From Micropterix aruncella (lineage: Eukaryota; Arthropoda; Insecta; Lepidoptera; Micropterigidae): DNA of 64,000 bases. The translations under genes were made by a program, and so were the position numbers. The notes below the pieces were generated by a model. That model worked only from the letters and a program-made list of their open reading frames with translations, was not told the DNA's origin and did not search any database. Shown in pieces: positions 43,115-54,422 of this stretch. Each line of letters begins with the position of its first letter. The stretch's first letter is position 1. Where the stretch lies: NCBI GenBank assembly GCA_944548615.1, contig OX155972.1, forward strand, positions 3,027,625 through 3,091,624. The letters run 5' to 3'.

Positions 43115-44425
43115 TGTTTGTAAAAATGTGTTGTCACTATTAACTTAATATAATAACGTTAGTTCTCGCGTATTCTTACAAGAGAACAAAATAACTGCTT
43201 TATGAACACAAAATGTTAGACCATCTTACTTCTAGTTTAAAGGATAGTTCTAGTTTAAAGCTCAATTAGATAAAGTTTAGTGCTTAAGGAGTTGGAACTC
43301 TCGAAAGTTGCTAGCATGTGTGGTTCTAATTATAATTGTAAAGCATAAACGCAAAATCAATAATAATAAATAACAATAAATAAATATTTATTGCTTTACT
43401 TACAATGGGAGGGGCTTCTTATCTTATGACAATCTCTTAAAACCAAACAAGTTATAATGAGAACAGCTTTTGGTTACTCTGGTTACGCAGCTTTTAGTTT
43501 TATAAAGGTTATAATTAAAGTGGTAGATGCCATATAAAAAAGTAGCCATTTTTCCTCGAATCTTTTAACCTAAAATTTTTGTATTATATTTTTAAAGGCA
43601 TTTTAAATCATAAAATACGCGTATTATAGGGAAGTCCTATTTTAAAGTGTGTGAACAATACCCAGCAAGTGTTATTTTTTACTGCGAAAAAAAATGTTCC
43701 ATTTTTTTAAAAATCATAATTATGAACTAAAATGGAGTTAAAAAATATATATAATTTGAAGGCGCGTTAATTTTTTTTAAACGTACTGTCGATGTACCTA
43801 ACATGACTAAAAAAAATAACGTTCTTATATTGTCGATGAAACGATGTCCGCAAGAGAATTTTTTGTATTAAGATACAATACAATCATTTTAAAGTCAATA
43901 AAATGCAATATATTAGTAGCCATTAGGAATTCTATGTTTGCGACGGCAAATGATCATGCAGCTTCCTTTCGTTACCATTCTATATTATTTCCAGGCATTA
44001 CCAGACTAGAAGTTGTAATAAAGTGTCAATTGGAGACACTTTTACAGTCACTGGCTATATAAGAGTGGCTTGTACCATCAAAGGTAGCTGTTATGACCGC
44101 TATTCATCCACTATTCAGCTAAAAGCCGTATAAAATGCGCCCAATCCGGTGGTATAGACGTTATATAAACGTTTATATTAATGCTATATGATCAGTTCTT
44201 GTGACTAAAAGCTGTAGCGATAACGTTGCCGTGACTGTTATATAGCCAATTTGTGCTACTTGGGTATTTAATTTCGAAAATGAACTTTTTATATCCACAA
44301 TTCTAGATCACACTTCTATACTCTAGTTAACTGCGAACAAGGACAATAAAACATGAGCACGATATCCTGGTAGGTAATCCTGGAACGGATTAAATAAACA
44401 TCAGAATCAGAAACTACACGTTCAC
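43115..44425. other. AT-rich intron, nothing recognised
   Basis: Only short frames; no partner or exon border identified. Confidence 0.4.
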
Positions 44426-44428
44426 ATT

Positions 44429-44774
44429 GGGTGAATCAGTAAAAGTAGTTCAAGTGGTTGACTCGGTACGAGCAAATAAACAACTTTTGATGTGAACTTT
44501 TGGGAAAACTTTTTTTTTGGAAAATTTGAAAAACCTGACTGATAAATGAAAGTTTGACCAACGCTTAGCGTGCTGCGAAATCTAGCAATAGGTAAAACAT
44601 AGCGAATAAACAATATTCGCGATATTACACATAACGCTAGATGGCGCAACGCGTTCAACTTTGTTATGCTATTTTTCTCATACACTTATTAAATAATAAA
44701 AAAATATCTTTTTTAAATTTTTTGTGTTTTTATCAATAAAAAAAATGTTCTTATTTGCTCGTATTGATTCACCC
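44429..44774. mobile_element. possible MITE with GGGTGAATCA inverted ends
   Basis: GGGTGAATCA (44429-44438) faces TGATTCACCC (44765-44774). CGAGCAAATAA follows in both arms, but the left arm carries about 20 extra bases between the blocks. Mariner-type MITE is the best guess. Confidence 0.5.
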
Positions 44775-45294
44775 TCTTTAAGGATGTCACTAATTAAAAA
44801 CTTATCCTGTTTATACTCCAAAATAAAAAGAGCTATGACTTAAAAAATCGTTTGTTATTATACTAATATTTACTACCATATAAGCGTGTTTATAGCACCA
44901 TCTACAGTCCGCCGCCATACTTTTATATCACGAAATATTGAACATAATAATAGAAGATTAATTCGTTTTTGTAACCATGAGTACCACCTACACGTTGCGT
45001 GTCGTAGGTAGTAAAAATATTGGTTGCCAAAATGTAGTACGACGTTGAGCAATCTGATACGCTATATTATGATTAATGGTTATATTGTAAGAAATGTTGC
45101 TTTATCCATCAATTCGATGATAAGTCTCTGTTCCTTAAGATATTTTCGTTTTCGTTGCTGATTTATTGGAAAATTAGTCCAAAAAATGTCTGCCAATAAA
45201 GAAGCGATTGATTACAAAGTCATGTCACGGCGGCAAGTATCGCCCTGCAGCGGCCTTAGGCTTCTTTCCTGTATAGTCCCGAATCCCACCGTAG

Positions 45295-45392
45295 AATCAC
45301 AAGAACCGACCATTTAAAACTTTGAATTTCGAGCAAAATAAGCGACGATTTAAAACTTTAAATTTCGAACTAAGGAACTGACGACCTAATGC
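45295..45392 (+). repeat. 36-bp minisatellite remnant 1
   Basis: Two to three units with CGACGATTTAAAACTTT and AATTTCGAAC; the same unit as the array at 54193-54405. Confidence 0.7.
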
Positions 45393-45414
45393 CTATGTAT
45401 GTTTGTATATATTG

Positions 45415-45583
<169 letters not shown>

Positions 45584-46018
45584 AATATTATATATATTTA
45601 TAGATATTATAGCTAGTAAATATTTTGTTTAGTTATATGTAGTTACCTGATATGACGTGCTTATCATTGTCATTATACGTATTGCAATTAGCTCATCTAG
45701 ATAGCCTTAGTTGACCTAGTTAGATGAGTTTTAGGCAGGTGCCAAACACGATGTGACGGTTTCTCTGAACTGTTTATGTTTGATTCTTGAACTTGTTTGG
45801 TATAATTAGTCGTAACCATTGTAATAATTACTTATAAATAAATAAATAAAGACCTCGCCAAACAGAACGCGTACCTAGTGCCGCGTTAAGCGTAACTAGC
45901 GTCGCGTTTTAACGTCGCGTACTTTGGATGTCACACTGAAATCGACTATTAGATATTGACGCACACAGAGCGTACCGCAGATCGATAAGGATCTTTGGAA
46001 AGTTTCTTCGTTGTTGAG

Positions 46019-46270
46019 ATGTCAAGTGATTCCAGTGATTCAGATGTGGAAGAATTATTACTTTTGTTCGCGTTATCACAATCGCGGATAAAAAGAAGGT
46101 AGGTACACGACATTAATAAAAGGAGAAAGGAATTATGAGAATATCACCGTTTGTGTCGGGAGATTTCATCACATGAAGATCGTTCTTTTACATACTTTCG
46201 CTTGACGCAAGATTTATATAAAGAATTACATGAAATTCGTGAAAATTTTGTAACTTATTTTCATAATTAA
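46019..46270 (+). pseudogene. Harbinger transposase N-terminal remnant
   Basis: From the ATG at 46019-46021 one frame reads MSSDSSDSDVEELLLLFALS, then KRR-stop-VHDINKRRKEL-stop-EYHRLCRE, SHEDRSFTYFRLTQDLYKEL and HEIRENF to TAA. The WVHDIN...EYH.L..EL..D...F..YFR....F..LL pattern is the PIF/Harbinger transposase start. Two in-frame stops (TAG where Trp is usual, TGA) and loss of the DDE domain make it non-functional. Confidence 0.65.
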
Positions 46271-46589
46271 TAAACAGATTGATAAATTACTTACCAGTCA
46301 TATTAATTTCTTTTCCATTTTCTTCCCACAATTTAGATTTTATCGCCCTGTTTTTATATAAATTATCATTTATAGGCAGGGGTGTCTCCGAACATATTCT
46401 ATCAGTTTTTCAGTCATAATGCTTGTATTTTCACGCGTACGTCAGACGCATTCAATGAAATTTGTAAATAAATTAGTAGTTTAAAAAAAACACTAAAAAC
46501 ACGCTTTATACTGGCACCTATGTCAATATTTACACTATTCACACTCAATATTTACAATTCAATATATAATAGGTTTGTTATAAACCTTG

Positions 46590-46955
46590 AAAATGGATCG
46601 CGTTGAAAGTCCATTACGTGACCTTTCTCACAAGTGCAAACACGACTATGATACGATATTCCATCATGGATTGCCAGTTCCTGCCTTTCGGCTTCATCAT
46701 CAGACCTTGAAACTTAATCGTGGTCAAAGTTCATTACACGACCTTTCTAACAAGTCCAAACACGGCTATGATACGATATTCCATCATGGAATGCCAGTGC
46801 CTATCTTCCGGCTTCATCATCAGACCTTGAAACCTAATCGTGGTCAAAGTTCATTCCAAGACTTTTCTAACAAGTCCAAACACAGCTATGATACGATGTT
46901 CCATCATGAAGTTCCAGTGTATATCTTCCGACTCCATCATCAGATCAGTTCGACA
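46590..46955 (+). repeat. three tandem 120-bp units, open in frame
   Basis: Units of 40 codons repeat SSLHDLSNKSKHGYDTIFHH with changes; the frame stays open through all three and the flank. Two units of the same repeat, with the same right flank, lie inverted at 55395-55620. No known protein resembles it; the frame may be fortuitous. Confidence 0.75.
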
Positions 46956-47317
46956 GTACCATATTATTGTATTGTCATCAGAACTACATACAGCTGCCAA
47001 TTTTCATGACGCTACGATCCTTGGAAGATGGTTAAATTGGTTACCTTAGATTCCATTACATAGTTACATACAGGTCGACCTAATAAAAGCGTGTTAACAA
47101 ATGCAACGTCCGGCGCCAAAGCGTTCTAGCGCGACGTCAGAGCGCCGCGTACTGACAGCGCCCGCGCTCTGACAGTATAATGCCGTCACAGTACAACACA
47201 ACTCGGCGCTATAACGCGGCGTCAGGATTTACGCTGTAGCGCTCTGACGCGCGCTAAATACGCGTTCTGTTTGGCGAGGCCTTGAAACTTTGAATTTCGA
47301 ACGAAATAATGATTTAA

Positions 47318-49575
47318 AGGTGCTCCTAAACGGACTATACTTGTACGTGGCCATATATGTGGCCATAATATTGTCAACAATCCATATAACATTTTAATGC
47401 AGCATGGACTGAAAAATATATATGTATGCAATATATCTCATAATTTTGTTTCGTACACGGGCTACATAATCGATCAACAATGTACCCAATTGCGTTTCTT
47501 CAGCGGTTTAAAATAAAAGTCAAAAAATGCGTTAAATTTATTACAAAGTCACATTGGTATTGCGATTCATCTGTCAGATTTTGGTTTGAATTCAATTTAT
47601 TTTATTCTCGCAGAAACGCTATTCCGTTTCTCAAAATTTGACAGTTGTCCGAATAAAAACCGGCTTGAACGTGACAATTTTTAAACGCGCGTTTTCGGTG
47701 CGACTTAGTGGGTGACGCTTGTGTTTTTACGTACGAATTTGGCATTTTTGCTGTTACTGCTGAAACGTACCGATGTTGGGATATTACAAAGGAGATCGAA
47801 TGAATAACGACAACGGTAAGTACTTAAATGTATTATACTTTTCGATTTCGAACAAAATTCGTCTTCCGTCATAAACTGTAAATTATATGTTGTCTTTTAG
47901 TACGAGAAGGTGGTTAGAACACCGCCACATTAGATATCATTCGGATCAATGCCAAACAAACCTGCTAGCCAGCCGCGCGCGAAAAATGGATTCAGAGCGC
48001 CGATTTTGACGTTTCGAAAAACCTGCGTTGCAAGCTTTTTAGTACATTACCATAGACACAGAACGAAGTCGCAGATTTTGTTGCGTGTGTTAAATCTGTC
48101 AGAAACGCGATAGTTATTATTTTAATGCACGTACTAATACTACTTATTTTTAAAGCGACGTAATTTTAAGTCAATAGAAACGCAATTGAACCCAATGTCT
48201 GACGAAATCATATACGTGTCACAGCGGCTTATATTGTTTTAAAAGGAAAATTAAAACGAAAAAAAAGACAAAAATGTGGATTGGACTTTACTTCAATAGA
48301 CGTGATACTTTAGATAATATAAGTCAAGAAATAATGTCAAAGAGTTACTTCCAATTCCTTATAAACAAACATGGACCAACAATTAAAAGAAAATATACAA
48401 ACACTAGCTGACCCGTGCCCACTTCGTTGGGCGGTAAAACATTTTACTTGTGATGAAATTATGAGTGTGGTTCGGTTAGTACTGAGTGCTATGATTTATT
48501 TCCTGACTGCCAAAAAAGGGTTATATTTTTGCTGCATATGTATTTGCATGCCAATTTGACTATAATACCGTTATTTGTGAGTGTCTTCTTGTGAGTGTCC
48601 TATTTGTGAGCGTATTATCTCTTTAACTATTTATGCAGTAAAAGGGAAATTATATGCAGTAAAAGGGAAAAGTCTTTTGTTTTAAACACTTAAGACCAAA
48701 AATATACTTATTTTGATATGATTTCATAATTGTTGATAATATGACCAATAAACATGACCTAACGATTTAAATTATTTTTTTAATATAAAATACTACTTTT
48801 TGTGACTTAAATATAAAAGTTAGACATATGCTGTCGCTGACTTTTTTGTAGGCATTATCAAGCTCTAGAACTTAATCTTATATCTATCATCGTTAAGGCA
48901 GCGTTAGTTAGAAACGTTTTCGTTCGACCGCTTATTCTCCGACTTACTTTGCAAATCCGACTACCACGAAAAAGTCTTTTCATTTCTTGGAATAATATAT
49001 AGCCTATGACACTCACAAATAATGTGGCTTTCTACTGGTAAAAGAATTTTCAAAATCGGTTCAGTAGATCCAGAGATTACTTCCTACAACGTCACAAAAT
49101 TTACCTTTTTATAATATTAGTATAGAAGTATAGATATAGATGAGGAATGCAATACCTGTTACCACAAGATTAGCGATAACGTTTATAAGTCTAATGTTCT
49201 AATGTTCAGTGTGTGGGATGCTTCGATTTCTGTTGTTGTTCCAGAAGTCTGTGCAACCTTTAAATAAGTGTGCAGTTCGTCGTGCCTCGCGTCAGAAAGG
49301 GATGCACTGATGCCACAAAGCGAAGTAACAATAGAGCTGTCCGGGCAATATTGCAGTATTTTCGATTGTCGATCGTCCAGCAACCTGCTGGCAACACATA
49401 ACAATTCTTTGACCATACCAAACATGTGTGATATGGCTGATACGTACTAAAAATATTGTCGCGTATTGCATAGTATACCTGATATATTTGACATATTTTT
49501 ATTGCTGACAATATTGACGGCAACTGGATTGCAGCCAAATATTGCAGTGAAAGTGTGGCCCGTTTAGGAGCACCT
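47318..49575. mobile_element. non-autonomous Harbinger-type element with nested Helitron
   Basis: AGGTGCTCCTAAACGG (47318-47333) and CCGTTTAGGAGCACCT (49560-49575) are perfect 16-bp inverted ends, each flanked by TAA (47315-47317, 49576-49578). It is inserted in the 36-bp minisatellite, whose units continue on both sides. 2258 bp, of which 723 are a Helitron (48404-49126). No transposase was recognised. Confidence 0.85.
48404..49126 (-). mobile_element. non-autonomous Helitron nested in Harbinger-type element
   Basis: On the minus strand it begins TCTATACTAATATTATAAAA and ends GGGTCAGCTAG followed by T. The 5' flank is T instead of the usual A. The 3' subterminal GCCCACTTCGTTGGGCGG hairpin is better preserved than in the copy at 16.4 kb. 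Confidence 0.85.
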
Positions 49576-49581
49576 TAACAC

Positions 49582-49668
49582 GTTGAATTGCGAAAGAAAG
49601 CACCGACGATTTAAAACTTTGAATTTCCAACGAAAGCACCGACCATTTCAAACTGAATTTCGAAGCAG
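49582..49668 (+). repeat. 36-bp minisatellite remnant 3
   Basis: CGAAAGAAAGCACCGACGAT, then TTAAAACTTTGAATTTCC and a second degenerate unit, directly after the Harbinger-type element. Remnant 2 is the single unit at 47283-47314. Confidence 0.75.
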
Positions 49669-49669
49669 A

Positions 49670-50455
49670 TTTGTCAATATAAAGTTTTTCTTTGCCAAAA
49701 GAGAATATACATTTTGGGCTCTTTTTTTCAAAAGCTCTAAATCATACACCAATGGAAAGATTTCTTTATGAAGAAAATATTTTCTTTATTGGAGAGGTGG
49801 GCCCACCGTCCGTACATTTTTAGACCGTATTTAATAATATACTATATTTTAATGGATCTTCACTGCAAATGTTATATTTCAAATAAATCATTGGCATCAT
49901 AGTAACAATGGGGTTTCCAGTAATGAGCCATATTTAAGATTCCGAACTCCAAAACGGTTCATAATTGAGGTAAATTGTAGTAGTCAAAAATATTCTAGAT
50001 AAATAGATATTTCCAATGGTAAATGCGTTATTGTTATTGAAGAGGTGGGCCCAGCACCCACAAATTCTGGACCATTGTCCTTTAGCAGCGTAGGGATCAC
50101 GGTGCATCAAGATGCCTTCTGACGTATTTCCTCCCGTTCTTGGTCGCTTTACTCGTGCGTCCGATGACGTACAGTAAGCTGCAGTGGGTCTCCGATCTGG
50201 CAGTGCCCATCCCAGTATATCCACCCCTGTTTGTTAACCCTGTTTGCTCTTGGCCACATGACTAGATAATATAATTTGAGCGGCTCCCTCTAAGCAAACA
50301 GACCAACAAAGATTTACACTGAATTATTCAACCACCGTGGATACTACCAACCACCAGACCACCACATAATATCTATCCGCCTTTATCCGCTGGGCCGCGA
50401 TAATTGAGTAGCAATTTAAAAGGAAAACCCAATTGGGAAACATCGTCGAAAAACA
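49670..50455. other. intron with GAGGTGGGCCCA duplicated, no supported gene
   Basis: TTATTG(A/G)AGAGGTGGGCCCA occurs near 49788 and 50035. A minus frame (49934-50224) reads RPTAAYCTSSDARVKRPRTG but matches nothing I know and lacks splice borders. Confidence 0.35.
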
Positions 50456-50456
50456 A

Positions 50457-50600
50457 ATTTAATATTTGAATTTCGGACGAAAGATTCGACGCACGCAACG
50501 ATTTAACTTTGAATTTCGAGCGAAAGAACCGACGATTTAAATCCTAGAATTTCGAAAAAGAACCAAAGCTTTAAAACTTTAATTTCGAATGATGAATAAT
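50457..50600 (+). repeat. 36-bp minisatellite remnant 4
   Basis: About four units with GAATTTCGGACGAAAGA, CGACGATTTAAA and ACTTTGAATTTCGAGC. Confidence 0.75.
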
Positions 50601-50964
50601 AAAGAGTGACGATTTTCATTACAACCATTACAACTATGTAGGAATGGCGAAGTATATTAAATTAACAACTCAGTTTAAGAGGCCTTGGCGGCCGTGGCGG
50701 CTAAAAACTATATGAAGCATAATTTTGTGGCCTGGTTGTGAGAACACGAAAAAGAATTTTAATACAATTATGCCGGATGTTAAAAACCCGGTCCTTAAGC
50801 TATCATTTCGCCAAAACGAAATTAGTAAATTATTTCCCTTTTAATTGTAAATTATCATTATTCTGTTGCTGTTTTCCAAAAAAATAAAAACAAGCGAGAT
50901 TTGTCTTCAGTTTTTGAAAAACCTAGAGACGATTCTCAATATTAAAAAATACTATTTACACCAG

Positions 50965-51003
50965 CGTATGGTCTATTTGCATACTATGCAAATAGACCAT
51001 ACG
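50965..51003. repeat. perfect 18-bp palindromic arms, 3-nt loop
   Basis: CGTATGGTCTATTTGCAT (50965-50982), ACT, ATGCAAATAGACCATACG (50986-51003). The arms carry the octamer ATTTGCAT in both orientations. Confidence 0.9.
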
Positions 51004-51009
51004 TACCAA

Positions 51010-51640
51010 GACAGTTTTTGGAACTTCCATACAAAAAATATAAGATTTTTTTTTGAAATTACGTAATTTCCAGAAATGTTATGGCCAAACATATTTAAAA
51101 ACTATTCATTTGATAATTTATTATATTATAATTGCAAAGCCAAATCGACTAGCCGAAATCGTCATTCGTAATTGGCCACTGCCAACGGAGGGACGTATTC
51201 CCCTGTCGCCGCGGTATACCTATACATCTTTATGTATATATCGAAAGCGCGCGAACGCGTGCCATTGCAAAAATACCTAAATTTATAGTCGCGTCAACTC
51301 GGAAGGGAGCCTTAACAAAGAATGATATATTATACAGTAAATTACTTAAAACTTATTCCAATTTAAAAAAATCGGTTGTCTCACCCCAAAACTTTCCCGG
51401 CAAGTAGCCAAGGACTTATGTAAGGATTTTGAGCGTGATGTCCCTTCGGGAAGTAGGTCGACCTGATTGAAAGTTCAAGTTAAAGTTTTGAAGGCGAGTA
51501 ATAATCCAGGGTAGCACATCTAGATTTTCATCGGATGGAATTTTATATTAGATATTTTTTACTCGATCATTTGGGCATTGCAATATAATATAATATATAC
51601 AATATATACAATCCAATATAATTTCCTTGAAGCTATGAGA
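51010..51640. other. intron sequence, nothing recognised
   Basis: ATATAATATA/CAATATATACAA simple repeats near 51580-51610; no gene. Confidence 0.4.
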
Positions 51641-51644
51641 CATT

Positions 51645-51850
51645 CCAACAAAAAAATGCAACAAGGCGTCTGTGTACCGAATTTTAAGTCTATAAGTCCA
51701 ATATTTCGAGATCGAAATATGACCAATGTGCCCCCTGGTGAACCGATTTCAACCACAACCTTTTCAACTCTTGCCATTACCAAATGATGCCTGCATACCA
51801 AATTTCAGCTCAATCGGATTAAGCGTTTGGGCAATATAGTAGGGAAATAC
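51645..51850 (+). repeat. dispersed repeat sharing a core with 37.0 kb
   Basis: GTGTACCGAATTTTAAGTCT, CCCCCTGGTGAACCGATTT and AATTTCAGCTCAATCGGATT; the first two blocks recur in diverged form at 37060-37145. Confidence 0.5.
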
Positions 51851-51857
51851 ATACATA

Positions 51858-52461
51858 ATCTATTACTGGCTATACCTCAGCATTCATCAACCTTCATGGC
51901 TAGGTCTTTCGCAGTGCAGGCGGCCCGACTCTGGAATTCCGTGCCTTTACCGATAAGAACTTGAAAACCTGAGCGGGTTTAAAAAATCGTTAAAGAGACA
52001 TTTACTCAACTCATGAATACCCCCTCCCCTCCCATCTCCTTTGCTTGTCCCTATATTCCACTCCTTCCTACAACATCGAGTTGGCATACGTCACTAATCA
52101 CTGTTTTATATAGAATCTTTAATACTATTGTATCTGAGGAAGACTGTGTAAGCGTGAGCAAACAGATGTTTGAAAAGAGATTAAAAAGCTACCTGTCAGA
52201 CGTTTATAGTGACATTAGTGGTCATAATTAAATTTGTTATACGTTTCTATCATTTAAGCTTGTAGCAATACTGGCCTAATTTAAGCCTGTAGTAAGACCA
52301 GTAGTAATACTGCTGTGCATTGTTTTTTATATTAATAAGTGTAAGACTAGTGTAGTGTAAGAGTTTGTCTCGCCAACAAACTGTATACCAGTTTGGCGAG
52401 ATTGTAATATTTTAAAAAATGTATCTTTTTCTTTGAATAAATTTAATTTAAAAAAAAAAAT
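51858..52461 (+). mobile_element. Jockey-like LINE 3' fragment with poly-A
   Basis: 51863-51963 encodes LLLAIPQHSSTFMARSFAVQ then AARLWNSVPLPIRT before a stop; the next frame continues KKSLKRHLLNS-like sequence. The 3' UTR ends with a hairpin TCTCGCCAACAAACTG/CAGTTTGGCGAGA (about 52368-52400), AATAAA (52436-52441) and an A-run to 52461. Same family as 18826-19136. Confidence 0.6.
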
Positions 52462-52544
52462 ATTTTATACTATGATGTCTATTATGTAAGTGTATCCATT
52501 TATTACTTGTAAATCAATTTGCCCACATAAACCTTTAGCTACAA

Positions 52545-52645
52545 AAACCTTGGCGGTATGGTCGTAAGATATTGCCACTTGGCAATAGGCCCACCACATT
52601 GTACTCTTATGTGTGTGCAATAAAGCTTTTCAAACAAACAAACAT
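52545..52645 (+). repeat. retroposon 3' end with GGCAATAGGCCCACC signature
   Basis: GATATTGCCACTTGGCAATA then GGCCCACCACATTG, GTGTGCAATAAAGC and a CAAACAAACAAAC tail. Confidence 0.6.
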
Positions 52646-52659
52646 ACTGACTTTCATCT

Positions 52660-52792
52660 GGAAAAGGTCTTAATCGTCTCAGGGAGCTCAAAATGGATAT
52701 TTCCGTCTTCATCTCGAACAAAAAATTGAGCGTTCACAATATTTCCTTCTTCGTCGGTTGGTGGAGCGGAAAAGTAAAAGAGACTACAATAT
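52660..52792 (-). other. exon-like open sequence, repeated at 37.7 kb
   Basis: The minus strand, after an AG at the end of ATATTGTAG, reads SLFYFSAPPTDEEGNIVNA, QFFVRDEDGNIHFEL and PETIKTFSR to TGA. The composition looks protein-like, but the sequence has a decayed copy at 37745-37850 and does not fit the SCAPER reading. It could be a fragment of a retrotransposed or captured exon. Unassigned. Confidence 0.4.
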
Positions 52793-52979
52793 AACAATTC
52801 GCAATAAAAAAAAATAGTATGTACATTACATTACATTGTAAATTAGGTACATTAAATTACAAAATGTTGTTGACAGAGCATTTTAAAATGTCGTTTTTTG
52901 TGTTGATTTTATGCAGATACATCCGGATGAATCTCTTGAAAATATCAATGTTTTTAATTGCCTTTAATTTATCAGGTAA

Positions 52980-53581
52980 TTAAATACAAAGTTTAAGTTG
53001 TATGTAGGGACAGGTCGCATAGAACTTGGCTGTACGTGGTATGATCAACCGGTTGAAAGCAATGGGTTTTATTCCTGGTGACATGCCGATATACTTCCTC
53101 GTGGGATATTGCCGAGTTCTTATTGCTATGGAATTCGCAAAGAGATTCTTGAGTAACAATTGCACATACGGTCAATATCTCTAATTTTTGGAAGTGTTCA
53201 CGACATGACTGCCGTGGACCAATACCCACTATCGCAAGTATGTGCATACACTGTTGATGTGCGCTGCAGTACCCCACAAAATAATACCATAGCGCAGATG
53301 TGATTTACCCAGCGCGTAATATGCAGGCTGATATCACCTAAGATCTCTCCATACAAATTCCTGATGCGTGATGGAGCATAGCAGGCTGACGATAGCTTGG
53401 ACTTAACATGTTCTATATGTAAATTCCAGGACATCTGAGGAATCAAGTCATTCAGGAGTAGTATGAGGAATTTAACTGATTTCGCAACTTCAACCGGGTA
53501 GTTAATTTTTAGAGATGATTTCTTGACGTTAAAATAACCGTTTTTGACACATTTAGCGACATCTTGTTCGTATTGAACCAA
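52980..53581 (-). pseudogene. Jockey-like LINE RT remnant
   Basis: Frames read in order DLIPQMSWNLHIEHVKSKLS, SACYAPSRIRNLYGEI, then IVGIGPRQSCREHFQKLEIL and SNKNSAISHEEVYRHVTRNK. This is the thumb and C-terminal RT region of the same family as 20622-21364 (YYALVESHLRYG). At least three shifts. Confidence 0.65.
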
Positions 53582-53617
53582 TCATTAAGTTCACAAGATA
53601 AAGCCACCGACTAAAAA

Positions 53618-53652
53618 AAATGAATTTCAAACGAAAGAGTCAACGATTTCAT
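53618..53652 (+). repeat. 36-bp minisatellite remnant 5 (single unit)
   Basis: ATGAATTTCAAACGAAAGAG then TCAACGATTTCAT, at the junction with an RTE tail. Confidence 0.5.
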
Positions 53653-54110
53653 CATCATCATTAGCAGCAGGTAGACGTCCACTGTTGGATATGCGCCTCT
53701 CACGTATAATACCACGATGAACGGTGTTGAACGGCCTCCAACCACCTACTTCCTGCGACCGTGGCAAGACATCGTTCCATCTTGCGGGGGCCGTCCTACA
53801 CAGTTGCCATTTCAAGTTGATAATTTTACGAGCTATATCAGTGACTTTGGTTCTGCGGATTTCCTCGTTTCGGAACCTATCACGCAGTAAAACTCCAAGC
53901 ACAGATCTCTCCGTGGTTCGTCGCGCGACTTCGAGCTTGTGTATGAGGCCAATAGTTAACGACCACGTGTTAGTGCCGTATGTCATCACTGGCAATACGC
54001 ACTGATTGTAGACTTTCGTCTTGAGGCTCAGCGGTATTTGCGAAAAGATATGGCGTAGTTTCCCGAACGCTGCCATCCGAGTTGGATTCGTCAGCAGACG
54101 TCCTTGTCGA
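53640..54110 (-). pseudogene. RTE-type LINE 3' fragment with internal deletion
   Basis: The minus frame reads MAAFGKLRHIFSQIPLSLKT, NQCVLPVMTYGTNTWSLT, LGVLLRDRFRNEEIRRTKV and TDIARKIINLKWQ, the well-known C-terminal domain of lepidopteran RTE-like elements. After LKWQ the expected AGHIARR...WGPKV part is replaced by a frame ending RWNDVLPRSQEVGGWRPFN. The tail is a GATGATGATGA string. Confidence 0.75.
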
Positions 54111-54192
54111 AGTTGAGTCTGCCTTGTTGGTTCGTCTGATTCACATAAACATACTGGTCGACAGCTTCAATAATATCTTTCGTAACATGTAC

Positions 54193-54405
54193 AACGACCA
54201 ACGATTTAAAACTTTGAATTTTGAACGACAGGAACGACGGTTTATATCTTTGAATTTCGAACGAAAGAACGGACGATTTAAAACTTTGAATTTCGAACGA
54301 AAGAACTGACGATTTAAACCATTGAATTTTGAACGACAAGAGCCGACGGTTAATATCTTTGAATTTGAACGAAAGAACGGACGATTTAAAACTTTGGAAC
54401 AGGAA
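54193..54405 (+). repeat. 36-bp minisatellite array (about 6 units)
   Basis: Units with GACGATTTAAAACTTTGAAT and TTCGAACGAAAGAACG, some variant (GGTTTATATCTTTG). It reaches to within about 20 bp of the exon 2 donor. Related units occur at 45.3, 47.3, 49.6, 50.5 and 53.6 kb in the same intron. Confidence 0.88.
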
Positions 54406-54422
54406 TGAAAGCAAGGACTGAC

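Larger units (their letters stand above)
45850..47282 (+). mobile_element. PIF/Harbinger-type element with transposase remnant
   Basis: AGACCTCGCCAAACAGAACG plus four bases (45850-45873) is inverted at 47259-47282 with one mismatch. TAA precedes the left end and TGA follows the right, close to the TAA target typical of Harbinger. Inside are a broken Harbinger transposase N-terminus (46019-46270) and a three-unit 120-bp repeat (46590-46955). Confidence 0.7.

Noticed and set aside
44091..44270. ATATAAACGTTTATAT palindromic patch as a regulatory element
   Set aside because: Short AT-rich palindrome, no partner or context to support it.
46587..47009. 140-codon frame over the tandem repeat as a host gene
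   Set aside because: Kept only as a repeat: the units recur inverted at 55.4 kb with frame breaks and no known protein matches.
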